Positions 8,423-16,949 of a stretch of DNA of 64,000 nucleotides are shown here, one piece after another. The stretch's first letter is position 1. Every line of letters begins with the position of its first letter. The notes beneath the pieces were generated by a model. It was not told the origin of the DNA, made no database searches, and saw nothing but the letters and a program-made list of their open reading frames with translations. The DNA is from Cytophagales bacterium (lineage in GTDB: Bacteria > Bacteroidota > Bacteroidia > Cytophagales > 172606-1): positions 32,672 through 96,671 of the forward strand of contig JAUJMU010000002.1 in assembly GCA_030446715.1 (NCBI GenBank). The letters run 5' to 3'. The translations under genes and the position numbers were made by a program.

Positions 8423-10945
8423 ATGACCGGACCACTCCCGATTCTCGAAATTCTGGAGGACGTAAAAGATGCCCTGCGGGGGCAAAATACGGTTATCCTG
8501 CAGGCTCCGCCCGGGGCCGGCAAGAGTACTGTACTGCCGGGGCACCTGCTGGACGAACCGTGGCTGGCCGGAGGGAAAATCCTGATGCTGCAGCCCCGCC
8601 GGCTGGCTGCCCGGGCCGTTGCCGGCCGCCTCTCCACGCTGCTCGGAGAACCAGTCGGCGGTGTTGCCGGCTACCGCGTCCGGTTCGAAAAGGCTGTCAG
8701 TGCCCGCACCCGGATTGAAGTATTGACCGAGGGTATTCTGACCCGCATGATTCAGTCGGACAATACGCTGGAAGGCGTTGGACTGGTGATTTTCGACGAA
8801 TTTCATGAACGCAGCCTCCACGCCGATCTGGCCCTTGCCCTTTGCCGGGAGGTACAACAGGTGCTGCGCGACGACCTGCGGATACTGGTCATGTCGGCGA
8901 CACTGGACAGCCAGAACCTCGCCCCGCTGCTGGGCAACCCTCCCGTGCTCACCAGCCAGGGCCGGCAGTTTCCGGTGGAGTACCGCTACCTGCCTCATGA
9001 GCCGGATACCCCCCTGCCGCTGAGCATGAGCCGGGTGATCCGGAAGGCGCTGGCCGAAGAAACCGGCGATATTCTGGCTTTTCTGCCGGGTGCCGGCGAA
9101 ATTTCCCGTACCGGGCAGATGCTGCAGGAAAGCAACCCCACGATCCGGATTCACCCGCTGTACGGCGACCTGCCGCCGAGGCAACAGCAGGAGGCCATTC
9201 TACCCAGTCCGGATGGCCGGCGGAAGGTGGTACTGGCGACTTCCATTGCCGAAACCAGCCTTACGATTGAAGGCATCCGCGTGGTAATCGACAGCGGCCT
9301 TGCCCGCTCCCCCCGGTTTGACCCCCGCACCGGCCTGACGCGCCTGGAGACGGTAAAAGTAACTCAGGACGCCGCCGGTCAGCGGGCCGGCCGGGCCGGA
9401 CGACTCGGGCCCGGAATCTGCTACCGGCTCTGGCGGCAGGGCGCTCATGGTCAGTTGGTTCCGCACCGGACGCCGGAGATACTGGAAGCCGATCTGGCTC
9501 CGCTGGTGCTCGAACTGGCGCAGTGGGGCACCCGGGATTTCCGCAAGCTTGCCTGGCTGACGCCCCCACCCGCCGGTGCCGTGGCCCAGGCCCGCGAACT
9601 GCTCAACGGGCTGGGCGCGCTGGACGACGACCGGATCACCGGCCGCGGCCGGGAAATGCTGCGTCTGCCCACCCATCCGCGTCTGGCTCACCTGCTGCTC
9701 GAAGGAAAAAAAATGCAACTCGCTGCCCTTGCCACCGACATTGCCGCTATTCTGGAAGAACGCGACCTGTTGCCCCGCGAGGCGGGTGCCGACCTCGTGC
9801 TCCGCATCGAGGCGCTGCGCAACTGGCGGAGCACCGGCTACTCAGCCGGCGACCGGGCGGCCTGCGAACGGACGGAACGGCTGGCGGCCCAGTGGCGGAA
9901 AAACCTGGACGTCAGGACGGACAACTCGCCTCCGGCACCGAGTCAGGTGGGCCGGCTGCTGGCTGCGGCGTATCCCGAACGGGTTGCCCGCAGACGCGAA
10001 GGCAATCAGGCCAGCTACCGGCTGGCCAATGGCCGCACGGCCCGGTTGCAGGAACATGACCCCCTCGCCCACGACAACTGGATTGCCATTGCCCACCTCG
10101 ACGCCGGTACGGGTGAAGGCCGCATCTACCTTGCCGCACCGCTGAACCCGGAAGACCTGCGTGGGGAGATGCAGCGGCACGAAGTGGTGGACTGGGACGC
10201 CGGCAAGGGTGTGTTGATTGCCCGGACCGAAACCCGGCTGGGCGACATCCTGGTGGAAAGTACACCGCTGACGAAGGTCAATGATGCCCTGAAGCGGGAA
10301 GTACTCTGCCGGGTGGTAAAAACTGAAGGACTTTCCCTGCTGAACTGGACGGAAAGCATGGCCGGATGGCAGGCCCGCGTACTCAGTCTCCGGCACTGGC
10401 GGCCTGATGAACAGTGGCCCGACCTGACTGCCGGAACTTTACTCGCAACTGTGGACAACTGGCTGGCGCCTTATCTGGAAGGCGTGCGGCGGCGGGAAGA
10501 TTTCAGTAAACTGGATTTGCACGGCATTCTGTCCGGCTTATTGCCCTGGCCTCTGCCGGCCCGGCTGGACGAACTGGCTCCGCCTGCCATCAAAGTGCCG
10601 AGTGGTTCTTCTATCCGGCTGCAGTATTCACCCGAGGGAAGTGATCCGGTGCTGGCGGTGCGCCTGCAGGAAGTATTCGGGCTGCTGCACACGCCGACGG
10701 TGAACGAAGGGCGTACCCGCGTGCTGCTGCATCTGCTTTCGCCGGGGCACCGGCCGGTGCAGGTCACGCAGGACCTCAAAAAGTTTCTGGGAAAACACTT
10801 ATCCGCAGGTGCGCAGGGAACTCCGCGTGCGGTACCAGAAACATTTCTGGCCCGAAGACCCCTGGACGGCCGAAGCGGTAAGGGGCGTAAAGCGCAAAAA
10901 TCCCTGAAGCCGGGATTTAAGCAGCTGCGCAATTTTAAATTGTGA
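8423..10945 (+). CDS. hrpB: ATP-dependent helicase HrpB, frameshifted near the C-terminus
   Basis: DEAH-box helicase of the HrpA/HrpB group, cytoplasmic, 840 residues as read. Walker A GAGKST is at 31-36, DEFH at 125-128, SAT at 158-160 and the QRAGRAGR motif at about 319. The C-terminal HrpB-specific region is present. Oddity: after about nt 10781 the frame no longer matches the family. Removing one A from the five-A run at 10780-10785 gives the usual ending (SFWENTYPQVRRELR, FWPEDPW) and a stop at 10907. So either a recent +1 slip or a sequence error replaced the last ~40 residues and extended the frame into repeat DNA. Its physiological role in bacteria is poorly known. Confidence 0.93.
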   Translation: MTGPLPILEILEDVKDALRGQNTVILQAPPGAGKSTVLPGHLLDEPWLAGGKILMLQPRRLAARAVAGRLSTLLGEPVGGVAGYRVRFEKAVSARTRIEVLTEGILTRMIQSDNTLEGVGLVIFDEFHERSLHADLALALCREVQQVLRDDLRILVMSATLDSQNLAPLLGNPPVLTSQGRQFPVEYRYLPHEPDTPLPLSMSRVIRKALAEETGDILAFLPGAGEISRTGQMLQESNPTIRIHPLYGDLPPRQQQEAILPSPDGRRKVVLATSIAETSLTIEGIRVVIDSGLARSPRFDPRTGLTRLETVKVTQDAAGQRAGRAGRLGPGICYRLWRQGAHGQLVPHRTPEILEADLAPLVLELAQWGTRDFRKLAWLTPPPAGAVAQARELLNGLGALDDDRITGRGREMLRLPTHPRLAHLLLEGKKMQLAALATDIAAILEERDLLPREAGADLVLRIEALRNWRSTGYSAGDRAACERTERLAAQWRKNLDVRTDNSPPAPSQVGRLLAAAYPERVARRREGNQASYRLANGRTARLQEHDPLAHDNWIAIAHLDAGTGEGRIYLAAPLNPEDLRGEMQRHEVVDWDAGKGVLIARTETRLGDILVESTPLTKVNDALKREVLCRVVKTEGLSLLNWTESMAGWQARVLSLRHWRPDEQWPDLTAGTLLATVDNWLAPYLEGVRRREDFSKLDLHGILSGLLPWPLPARLDELAPPAIKVPSGSSIRLQYSPEGSDPVLAVRLQEVFGLLHTPTVNEGRTRVLLHLLSPGHRPVQVTQDLKKFLGKHLSAGAQGTPRAVPETFLARRPLDGRSGKGRKAQKSLKPGFKQLRNFKL

Positions 10946-10950
10946 ATTTT
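10923..10950. repeat. Short dispersed repeat GCTGCGCAATTTTAAATTGTG
   Basis: The unit begins GCTGCGCAATTTTAAATTG. Matching copies lie at 26566-26590 on the same strand and at 49876-49902 inverted. Two of the three copies lie immediately before a copy of the ~190-bp element (11005 and 26642). Confidence 0.75.
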
Positions 10951-11004
10951 AGATTTTGAATGTCAGATTAGTCGTCTGACTGTCAGATGTTTATAATTAA
11001 AATC

Positions 11005-11192
11005 GGTTCCTGGAGACTTATAGGGAAAAGTCTTCAGGAAGCCTCATCCCCCGGCCCGTTAGCTTCGCTGATCCCTTCGGGATTCTCCCTGGGAGAAGGG
11101 GAGCAGAAGCGTCGCAGTCAAGTCCCTCTCCCTGGGAGAGGGGCTGGGGGTGAGGTCCGGTTCACATCATTCCCTGCATGTCTCCAAGAACC
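11005..11192. mobile_element. MITE-like 188-bp element, diverged copy
   Basis: Starts GGTTCCTGGAGACTTATAGG and ends TCTCCAAGAACC, an imperfect inverted repeat of the start. The interior carries CTCTCCCTGGGAG palindromes. It matches the element at 26642-26833, whose terminal repeats are perfect. It encodes no recognisable protein; the short frame 10987-11313 that crosses it is an artefact. Confidence 0.75.
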
Positions 11193-11729
11193 TAAAAAGC
11201 TGAATTTTGAAATGCTCTATAAGTTTGCCCGCTTACTTAAAGCTATCAGAAGAGAGTCTGTAATTCGGGGGTTCTCCGAAGGTTTAAAACTGATTATGCC
11301 CTGCCCTATTTAGCTGAGGTTTACCCACAAATATTGATGAAAATCCTGTGGAAGGCGGGTTTGCAGTGGGCGAAGCGGGTGCGGTGGGGGTGCAGCAGCG
11401 GCGCGGCCGGTTCCGGGCTCCTGTGCAGTGGCCGGAGGAATGCGGGCTTGGCCTTTTTCAAAGGGAGGAACCGGCTATAGCAGAAATATCTGATTTGTAG
11501 TAAAGCTTATCCTAAAACCCGAAAGGATTCCAAAACCTTGCGGGTTGGGTACCACAGCCGATATACTATTGCTATAGTTGCTACTGCTTTTTTCTTTTGG
11601 GCAAACAAAAGAAAAGTAAGACCCACACATATGTTTACTTGAACCGGATGTGGCGGGAATTTCCTGCTTGAGGAGAAACCAAAACTGACTGAAGAATAAA
11701 AGCCTCAAACTTATGGGTAAACATTAGCC
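11193..11729. other. Gene-free gap
   Basis: About 540 bases downstream of the stressosome operon and of hrpB. I see no supportable gene. A stretch near 11590-11625 (TTTTGGGCAAACAAAAGAAA) looks like low-complexity repeat DNA. Weak short frames here have no family features. Confidence 0.5.
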
Positions 11730-13067
11730 CTACCTGGGCCAGGTGAAATAAAAAGTAGCCCCGCGTCCGGTCGATTCCACCCATGCCTTGCCGCCTTTTT
11801 CGGCAGTGATCTTCTGCACAATGGCCAGCCCCAGCCCCGTGCTGTCTTTGGCTGCAGACCCGTTGAGGGTATAGTACATTCTGAATATTTTATCGTGGTA
11901 CTGAGCCGGTATTCCGGGACCATCATCGGCCACGCTGAACTGATAAAAACCTTCATTGGCCTGGCATTGAACGGTAATGTTCCCCTCGGGCCGGTCGTGG
12001 TATTTGATGGCGTTGCTGATCAGGTTGCCAAAAAGCTGCTGGAGATAGATTTCTTCGGCTACCAGCACCGGCAAGCCCCCCCCCAGGTGAATCTGCATAC
12101 CAGCCGGAATGCTCAGGGAGTCAATGACACCCCGCAGCAGCTTCTCCATCTGAACGGTGGTTTTTTCCACCTGTTCACGGCCCGATTTGGCGTAAGACAA
12201 AATGCCGAAAATAAGCTTATCCATCCGGCGCACCTGCTCCAGCAGCATATCGCAGTACAGACTGGCGCGGTCGTGTTCCGTCACTTCGGGGATTTTCCGG
12301 AGCAGGTTCAGAAAACCTTCAATGTTTTTCAGAGGGGCCTTCAGGTCATGCGACACGGTATAGGCAAACTGCTCCAGTTCCTTGTTCATCTTCCCCAGCA
12401 GGGCGTTGGCATCACTGCGCTCTGCCAGCAACTGGGTGATTTCCCCGTTGGACTGCGCCAGATCGGCGTTCAGTTTCCTGATTTCATCCAGCTGGTGATC
12501 GGTTTCGATGCTTTTCAGCCGCAGGGCTTCGAGTACATCCAGAATATCCATATTCTGCTGTTTGATCTCCTCGTAAGGCGAGACATGAATTTCCCGGCGG
12601 AATTGCTCCTGCCAGCTTTCCACCACCGCTTTACTGAAAACCGGGTGCCGGACGGGAATCCGGAGGGAAAGCTGCGCCCGGGTGCCTCTGTCCGGATGAC
12701 TGTCCAGTTGAAACAGATCAACCAGCCGGCGGGAGTGAATGATGCCGCAGCCCTTGGTGCGGATATCCGGATGGGCAACGTTGAGGATGGCATCCAGGTC
12801 CGGGATGCCCCGCCCCCGGTCCGTAATTATGGCAGTGAGGTACAGGCGTCCCGTCTGCTCACCGATGCTGAACTGGATCGTACCGCTCCCGACGTGCTCC
12901 ACCACGTTGCGGCCCATTTCGGAGACGGCAGTGGCAAATTTAGTCTGACTCGGCAGGTTCATACCCGTCAGTGCGCTGAGCTGCCGGGCCCGCTTGTAGG
13001 CCAGCACCACATCCAGTTCATTGGCGAGGGTAAGCTTTACAACGTCCGGATACAGATATTTATCCAT
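11730..13067 (-). CDS. Histidine kinase with an N-terminal RsbT-like ATPase domain
   Basis: A 445-residue cytoplasmic protein with two GHKL ATPase modules. Residues 15-140 resemble an anti-sigma/RsbT-type domain (EMGRNVVEH at 50-58, DRGRGIPD at 83-90). A coiled coil spans about 165-230. The HisKA domain has the phospho-accepting His240 in VSHDLKAPLKN. The C-terminal HATPase has an N box at 348-355 (NLISNAIK), G1 DDGPGIP at 381-387 and G2 GLGLAI at 411-416. No membrane segment. It is the last gene of the rsbR-rsbS-rsbT-phosphatase operon, starting 4 bases after the phosphatase stop. Inference: it takes the place of a sigma-B cascade as the output, with the divergent receiver protein at 16033 a candidate partner. 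Confidence 0.9.
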   Translation of the reverse strand: MDKYLYPDVVKLTLANELDVVLAYKRARQLSALTGMNLPSQTKFATAVSEMGRNVVEHVGSGTIQFSIGEQTGRLYLTAIITDRGRGIPDLDAILNVAHPDIRTKGCGIIHSRRLVDLFQLDSHPDRGTRAQLSLRIPVRHPVFSKAVVESWQEQFRREIHVSPYEEIKQQNMDILDVLEALRLKSIETDHQLDEIRKLNADLAQSNGEITQLLAERSDANALLGKMNKELEQFAYTVSHDLKAPLKNIEGFLNLLRKIPEVTEHDRASLYCDMLLEQVRRMDKLIFGILSYAKSGREQVEKTTVQMEKLLRGVIDSLSIPAGMQIHLGGGLPVLVAEEIYLQQLFGNLISNAIKYHDRPEGNITVQCQANEGFYQFSVADDGPGIPAQYHDKIFRMYYTLNGSAAKDSTGLGLAIVQKITAEKGGKAWVESTGRGATFYFTWPR

Positions 13068-13071
13068 AAAT

Positions 13072-14097
13072 CTACCTTTTGGTTCGGCTGACCATTACCA
13101 GTACGTCATCCCGTCGCCGGGAAAATTCCTTGTAAAGCACGGCGGCAATCACAGAGGTCGAATGGGTTTTCAGGTCCGGGTATTTATTCAGGTCCCAGCG
13201 TGACTGAATTCCGTCGGAATGCAAGACCAGCAGTGTGGCCGGGCCGCAGTCGAAAAAGTGGTCACTCATATGGCCGGGGAAATTATTACCCAAGATGCCG
13301 TTGTAGGACAAAAGGCCCTTGGTTACATCACCAGAAAAAATCCGGCCGCTGATGTTGCCAACCCCGCAGAAACGGAAGCGGTTCTGGTCATTTTCCAGCA
13401 CTGCAACCGCACCTACCGCACCGCGGGTGGGGGCAATGGCGGCATGTATGGCCACCAGACACTGGACCGGTTCAAAACTGGTTTCCTCCAAAAAGACTTT
13501 GATTGCCTGGCGGGCAGCATGCCGGGCATCGGGGCCGTGACCCAACCCATCCACTGCCAGCAGAGCAAACTGTCCGTCCTTCTCCCGGAGCGCCCAGCCG
13601 TCTCCGCACGCCTCTTCTCCAGGTTTGGGCACCATCACTACTCCGGTTTCAAATTCATGCGCCGGGCTCTGGTACCTTGCCGGCCGGGTGGCATTGTATA
13701 ACCGCGCCAAAACCACGGTGCCGCTTCCTGCCTGAGAATAAAGATCAAACTCACCGGAAAGCCGCCGGATGGCACCCAGGCCTTCCCCCTGTGACCCGAC
13801 CGTAGATACACCGTCTTCAAGCATGCGCGTGGGGTCAGCCATACCGGGTCCCGTGTCGAGGCAAAGCATTTCAATGCCGGCTACTCCGTGCCGGCTTACG
13901 GCTTTGACCAGCAATTCACCACCATTGGTCGTGTGCTTGACCAAATTAGAGGTCAGCTCGGAAACCACGATATCTACCTTCCCCAGCATGACAGCACTGA
14001 GGCCGTAGCTTTCGGCAAGTCTGTGTATTTCTTTCCGGACCGTGTTCAAAAAACTGCGGTCGGTAAGCAGAAAACTCTGGTGTGCGTTAAAGTCCAT
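13072..14097 (-). CDS. Anti-sigma-type ATPase fused to a SpoIIE/RsbX-like PP2C phosphatase
   Basis: 341 residues. The N-terminal half (about 15-135) is an RsbW/RsbT-like GHKL ATPase (ELTSNLVKH at 47-55, DTGPGMAD at 81-88, EGLGAI at 105-110). The C-terminal half (about 150-341) is a PP2C-type phosphatase (AVDGLGHGPDA at 181-191, GVGNISGR, LHSDGIQSRW). By analogy with RsbX it should dephosphorylate the stressosome proteins RsbR and RsbS and reset the complex. It overlaps the rsbT end by 11 bases and is followed by the kinase after 4 bases, which indicates translational coupling. The fusion of both domains is known in SpoIIE-family proteins of stressosome loci. Confidence 0.88.
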   Translation of the reverse strand: MDFNAHQSFLLTDRSFLNTVRKEIHRLAESYGLSAVMLGKVDIVVSELTSNLVKHTTNGGELLVKAVSRHGVAGIEMLCLDTGPGMADPTRMLEDGVSTVGSQGEGLGAIRRLSGEFDLYSQAGSGTVVLARLYNATRPARYQSPAHEFETGVVMVPKPGEEACGDGWALREKDGQFALLAVDGLGHGPDARHAARQAIKVFLEETSFEPVQCLVAIHAAIAPTRGAVGAVAVLENDQNRFRFCGVGNISGRIFSGDVTKGLLSYNGILGNNFPGHMSDHFFDCGPATLLVLHSDGIQSRWDLNKYPDLKTHSTSVIAAVLYKEFSRRRDDVLVMVSRTKR

Positions 14098-14500
14098 TTT
14101 TCCAGCGGATTACCGTAATGGTGGTACCTTTGCCCACTTCACTTTGGATCGAAAATTCATTTACCAGACGTTTTGTTCCGGGTAATCCGAGTCCAAGACT
14201 TTTGCCAGTGCTGTAACCGTCCTGCATGGCCAGCCGGATGTCAGCAATACCCGGACCTTCGTCGGCAAAGGTGAGCTGCACGCCGGTTACCTTGTCTCTC
14301 AGGACCACTTCAAGGGTGACTTTACCGCCCCCGGCGTAGCGGAGCATATTCCGCACCAGTTCACTGGCTGCCGTAATGAGTTTGGTTTGCCCCAGCAGGC
14401 TCATCCCTATTTTGACTGCTAATTCCTTTACCCGGTTCCGGAGGGTCACAACATCCTGTTCTCTGGTGATTTCAATGATGTCTTTACTCAGAGTTACCAT
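14087..14500 (-). CDS. rsbT: Stressosome serine/threonine kinase RsbT
   Basis: GHKL-fold protein kinase of 137 residues that phosphorylates RsbR and RsbS and is released on stress. The N box is ELVRNMLRYA (47-56), G1 is DEGPGIAD (80-87) and G2 is GLGLPGTKRL (103-112), followed by GKGTTI. The ATG at 14500 is chosen over a longer frame because the family starts here and it overlaps the rsbS end by 17 bases. It lies third in the operon. The freed kinase probably switches the downstream phosphatase or kinase, since no RsbU is present. Confidence 0.92.
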   Translation of the reverse strand: MVTLSKDIIEITREQDVVTLRNRVKELAVKIGMSLLGQTKLITAASELVRNMLRYAGGGKVTLEVVLRDKVTGVQLTFADEGPGIADIRLAMQDGYSTGKSLGLGLPGTKRLVNEFSIQSEVGKGTTITVIRWKNGL

Positions 14501-14882
14501 AAAACCGCCCCCCTTCCCTGACATCGCTGCCAAGTCGCTTATGAAGGAGTTCCATGCCTCTTTCCACGTTGAGGGCGGTGTGAACACCTGCCAGGGTGAG
14601 ACCTAGTTCGACCAGCGTAATGGCTACGGCCGGCTGCATGCCTACCACCACGGTTTCGGCATCCATAATGCGCGACATCGTAGCAATGTTGTTCAGAATC
14701 CGGCCCATAAAGGAGTCAACAAGGCCGACGGCGGAAATGTCAATCAGGACACCCCGGGCATCGGTTTCACTGACCATCCGGATCAGGTCGGTTTCGAGGT
14801 TAAGGGCAAGCCGGTCGTACAGGTCCACCTGAATGGTAACCAGCAGAAAAGAGCCCATTTTAAGTATCGGTATCCGGTCCAT
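14484..14882 (-). CDS. rsbS: Stressosome scaffold protein RsbS
   Basis: Single STAS domain, 132 residues from the ATG at 14882. It forms the stressosome core with RsbR and sequesters RsbT. The phosphorylatable Ser is retained at position 57 in DISAVGLVDSF, equivalent to Ser59 of the Bacillus protein by motif. A longer upstream frame reads through the rsbR end and is rejected. It starts 7 bases after the rsbR stop and overlaps rsbT. Confidence 0.92.
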   Translation of the reverse strand: MDRIPILKMGSFLLVTIQVDLYDRLALNLETDLIRMVSETDARGVLIDISAVGLVDSFMGRILNNIATMSRIMDAETVVVGMQPAVAITLVELGLTLAGVHTALNVERGMELLHKRLGSDVREGGRFYGNSE

Positions 14883-14889
14883 AGCTTTC

Positions 14890-15744
14890 CTATTTTCTCT
14901 CCCCCCTGCGTACTTCCAGATTAAGCATCTGGAAAGCCAGTTTAAGAGCGCTGGCCAAGGTCGCTTTGGTTTTGATGCTGGAAAGGTCAATGCCCAGGTG
15001 CACAATGGTTTGGGCTATCTCAGGACGGATGCCGCTGATGATGCACTCGGCCCCCATGAGCCGTGCGGCACTTACGGTTTTGATCAGGTGCTGGGCAACC
15101 AGGGAATCCACGGCGGGCACGCCCGAAATGTCCAGAATGGCAATGCTGCTGCCGGTCGCAACAATCTCCTGCAGCAGGCCTTCCACCACAGTTTGGGTGC
15201 GCATGCTGTCCAGGGTACCGATAATCGGCAGGGCGACTACACCTTCCCAGACCCGGATCACGGGCGTGGAAATCTCGCCGATCTCATCCGTCTGGCGCAT
15301 GATCACTTCCTCGCGGCCCTTGATAAAGGTTTCGAAGGTAGTGATGCTCAGGCTGTCGAGCAGTTGGTTAAGTTCTCTGGCCGATTCGTAGAGCAGCCGG
15401 GCGTCGCCGGCAAATTTCTTGTCAAGTACCTCGGCAAGGGTTTGTTTGAGGCTGAGAACGTAGGTAGCCGTTTCGCGCGGGGTAAAACCCTGCCTCGCCC
15501 GGTATATGGACACTTCACTGATAATATCGGAAACGGACTCGTGCTCCTGGGACTCCGTATTTTTAAAATTATCGCTGGCAATTACTTTAAGCACTGCCAA
15601 CAACAACTCTTCGGACTGCTGGCGGGACTTCTCATTGGACATGAGTTCTTCCCTCAGGATATGATCCTCGGCCAGATTTGTCATCCACTGGGTTAATATG
15701 CTTTGTTTATTTTTTTCCAGGAATTTGGTCACTTCTGATTGCAT
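14890..15744 (-). CDS. rsbR: Stressosome sensor RsbR with RsbRD-type N-terminus
   Basis: 284 residues. The N-terminal ~150 residues form a helical RsbRD-like sensory domain, with no haem-globin or PAS motif that I can see. A C-terminal STAS domain spans about 160-280. The two phospho-acceptor positions are Ser214 (GVPAVDS; Thr171 in Bacillus RsbRA by motif) and Thr246 (RPEIAQT; Thr205). It is the first gene of the operon and the only RsbR paralogue here. The input signal cannot be read from the sequence. The promoter should lie in 15745-16032, shared with the divergent response regulator. Confidence 0.92.
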   Translation of the reverse strand: MQSEVTKFLEKNKQSILTQWMTNLAEDHILREELMSNEKSRQQSEELLLAVLKVIASDNFKNTESQEHESVSDIISEVSIYRARQGFTPRETATYVLSLKQTLAEVLDKKFAGDARLLYESARELNQLLDSLSITTFETFIKGREEVIMRQTDEIGEISTPVIRVWEGVVALPIIGTLDSMRTQTVVEGLLQEIVATGSSIAILDISGVPAVDSLVAQHLIKTVSAARLMGAECIISGIRPEIAQTIVHLGIDLSSIKTKATLASALKLAFQMLNLEVRRGERK

Positions 15745-16032
15745 GTGTTTCGGGTTGAGGATGAGGTTTTCCTGAAAGTTAAAAGGCGCAAAAGGGTGGT
15801 TCAGGCATCAAAAAGATCTGCCGGGTCCGGGCCGGCCATACTGAAAGAGCAGCCCGGCTGAAAATTTCATAGAAGTATGTATATGTAATGTTAAACAAAT
15901 TGCCCCTAAAACACGTAAGGTATACACGTATTTGTCCCCGCGCTGCTGTTTTATCCCAAAAACAGGCAACCGGGCAGCGAAATAAAGCAGCAGTAAATGT
16001 AAACGGATTCATTTCAACTTTTCCCCTTCCCG

Positions 16033-16434
16033 ATGACCCGATGGAATACGGTTTTACTCGTGGACGATGATCCGGCCAGCAGTTTCCTTTCGCTGGAGAC
16101 CCTGGAAGAGCTGGCTGTCAGCAACCGTATATTTACCATCTTCAACGGCGAAGAAGCTCTCCGTTTCGTGGAAACCCACTGCGGAAATCCGGACCCGGAA
16201 CTGTCGTGTTTCTGCCCCATGCTGATTCTGCTGGACATTAACATGCCGGTCATGACCGGGTTTGAGTTTCTGGAAAGGTTCTGCCGGTTGCCTGCCCCGT
16301 TCCGGAACGGCGTTCAGATCGTGCTGCTTACCACCTCCACCCGTGAGACCGACCGGTTGCAGGCCCGCAAGTACCACGTGCGGCACTACCTTGAAAAACC
16401 GCTCACCGCGGAGAAACTCCTTCCCATCCTGTAA
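16033..16434 (+). CDS. Single-domain response regulator
   Basis: 133-residue receiver domain with no output domain. The acidic pocket is DDD at 11-13, the phospho-acceptor Asp68 lies in LLDINMP, the Thr/Ser switch in LLTTST (about 97) and the Lys in EKPLT (about 123). It is transcribed divergently from the stressosome operon with 288 bases between, and is a natural candidate for the phosphate from the operon's histidine kinase. It resembles Rcp1-like receivers often paired with PAS or phytochrome kinases. Confidence 0.9.
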   Translation: MTRWNTVLLVDDDPASSFLSLETLEELAVSNRIFTIFNGEEALRFVETHCGNPDPELSCFCPMLILLDINMPVMTGFEFLERFCRLPAPFRNGVQIVLLTTSTRETDRLQARKYHVRHYLEKPLTAEKLLPIL

Positions 16435-16561
16435 CCTTTACATCTGCCGGATAAAAAAGGTCCGTACAATGCCGGTCAACCGGAAGGCTGAATCCATTGC
16501 AGGTTCTCTTTTTCTGCCTTTCCCATCACCACGGATGCGGTGATAAAAGATTGGCAAAAAC

Positions 16562-16590
16562 AAGCCCCTGTCCGGAGGATCAGGGGCTGA
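16562..16590 (-). terminator. Intrinsic terminator after the rhlE unit
   Basis: Hairpin AGCCCCTG / CAGGGGCT with a loop of about 10 bases. On the minus strand it is followed by TTGTTTTTG. It lies about 60 bases after the stop of the small gene 16650-16931. Confidence 0.75.
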
Positions 16591-16649
16591 TGTCGAATAA
16601 CGGGCAACTGATAACCAAGAACTACTTAAAACAGTGCCGGGACCGGTGA

Positions 16650-16931
16650 TCAGTAACCTTCCGGCTGCACGGATGCGTCCAGTTCTTCGACCACGTTCCA
16701 ACTGCGGTGAAACTCAGTCCAGTTGTCATGGATAATGCTCCGGATGCCGGTTACGGCGGCGTATTCGGGCTCACTGCCGGTCATGCCGGTAATTACCTCT
16801 ACCTCGACCAGCACGTGTTTGGAAACCGGGTTCTGGGCATAGGTGATTTCGTAGGTTTTGTTCAGGACGGAAATGAATCCACCGGAACCAAGTCCGGTCA
16901 AGGTCCCTTTCAGATGCGCTTTTGCTTTCAT
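16650..16931 (-). CDS. Hypothetical protein downstream of rhlE
   Basis: 93-residue protein of unknown function, with no signal peptide or membrane segment. It is rich in beta-type residues (VLVEVEVITGMTG). It begins 18 bases after the RNA helicase stop on the same strand and ends just before a terminator, so it is probably co-transcribed with rhlE. I do not recognise a family. Confidence 0.65.
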   Translation of the reverse strand: MKAKAHLKGTLTGLGSGGFISVLNKTYEITYAQNPVSKHVLVEVEVITGMTGSEPEYAAVTGIRSIIHDNWTEFHRSWNVVEELDASVQPEGY

Positions 16932-16949
16932 ACTCTTCTTTTATGTAAT

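Noticed and set aside
10987..11313. 108-codon open frame after hrpB
   Set aside because: It runs across the ~190-bp MITE-like element and has only repeat-encoded, low-complexity residues.
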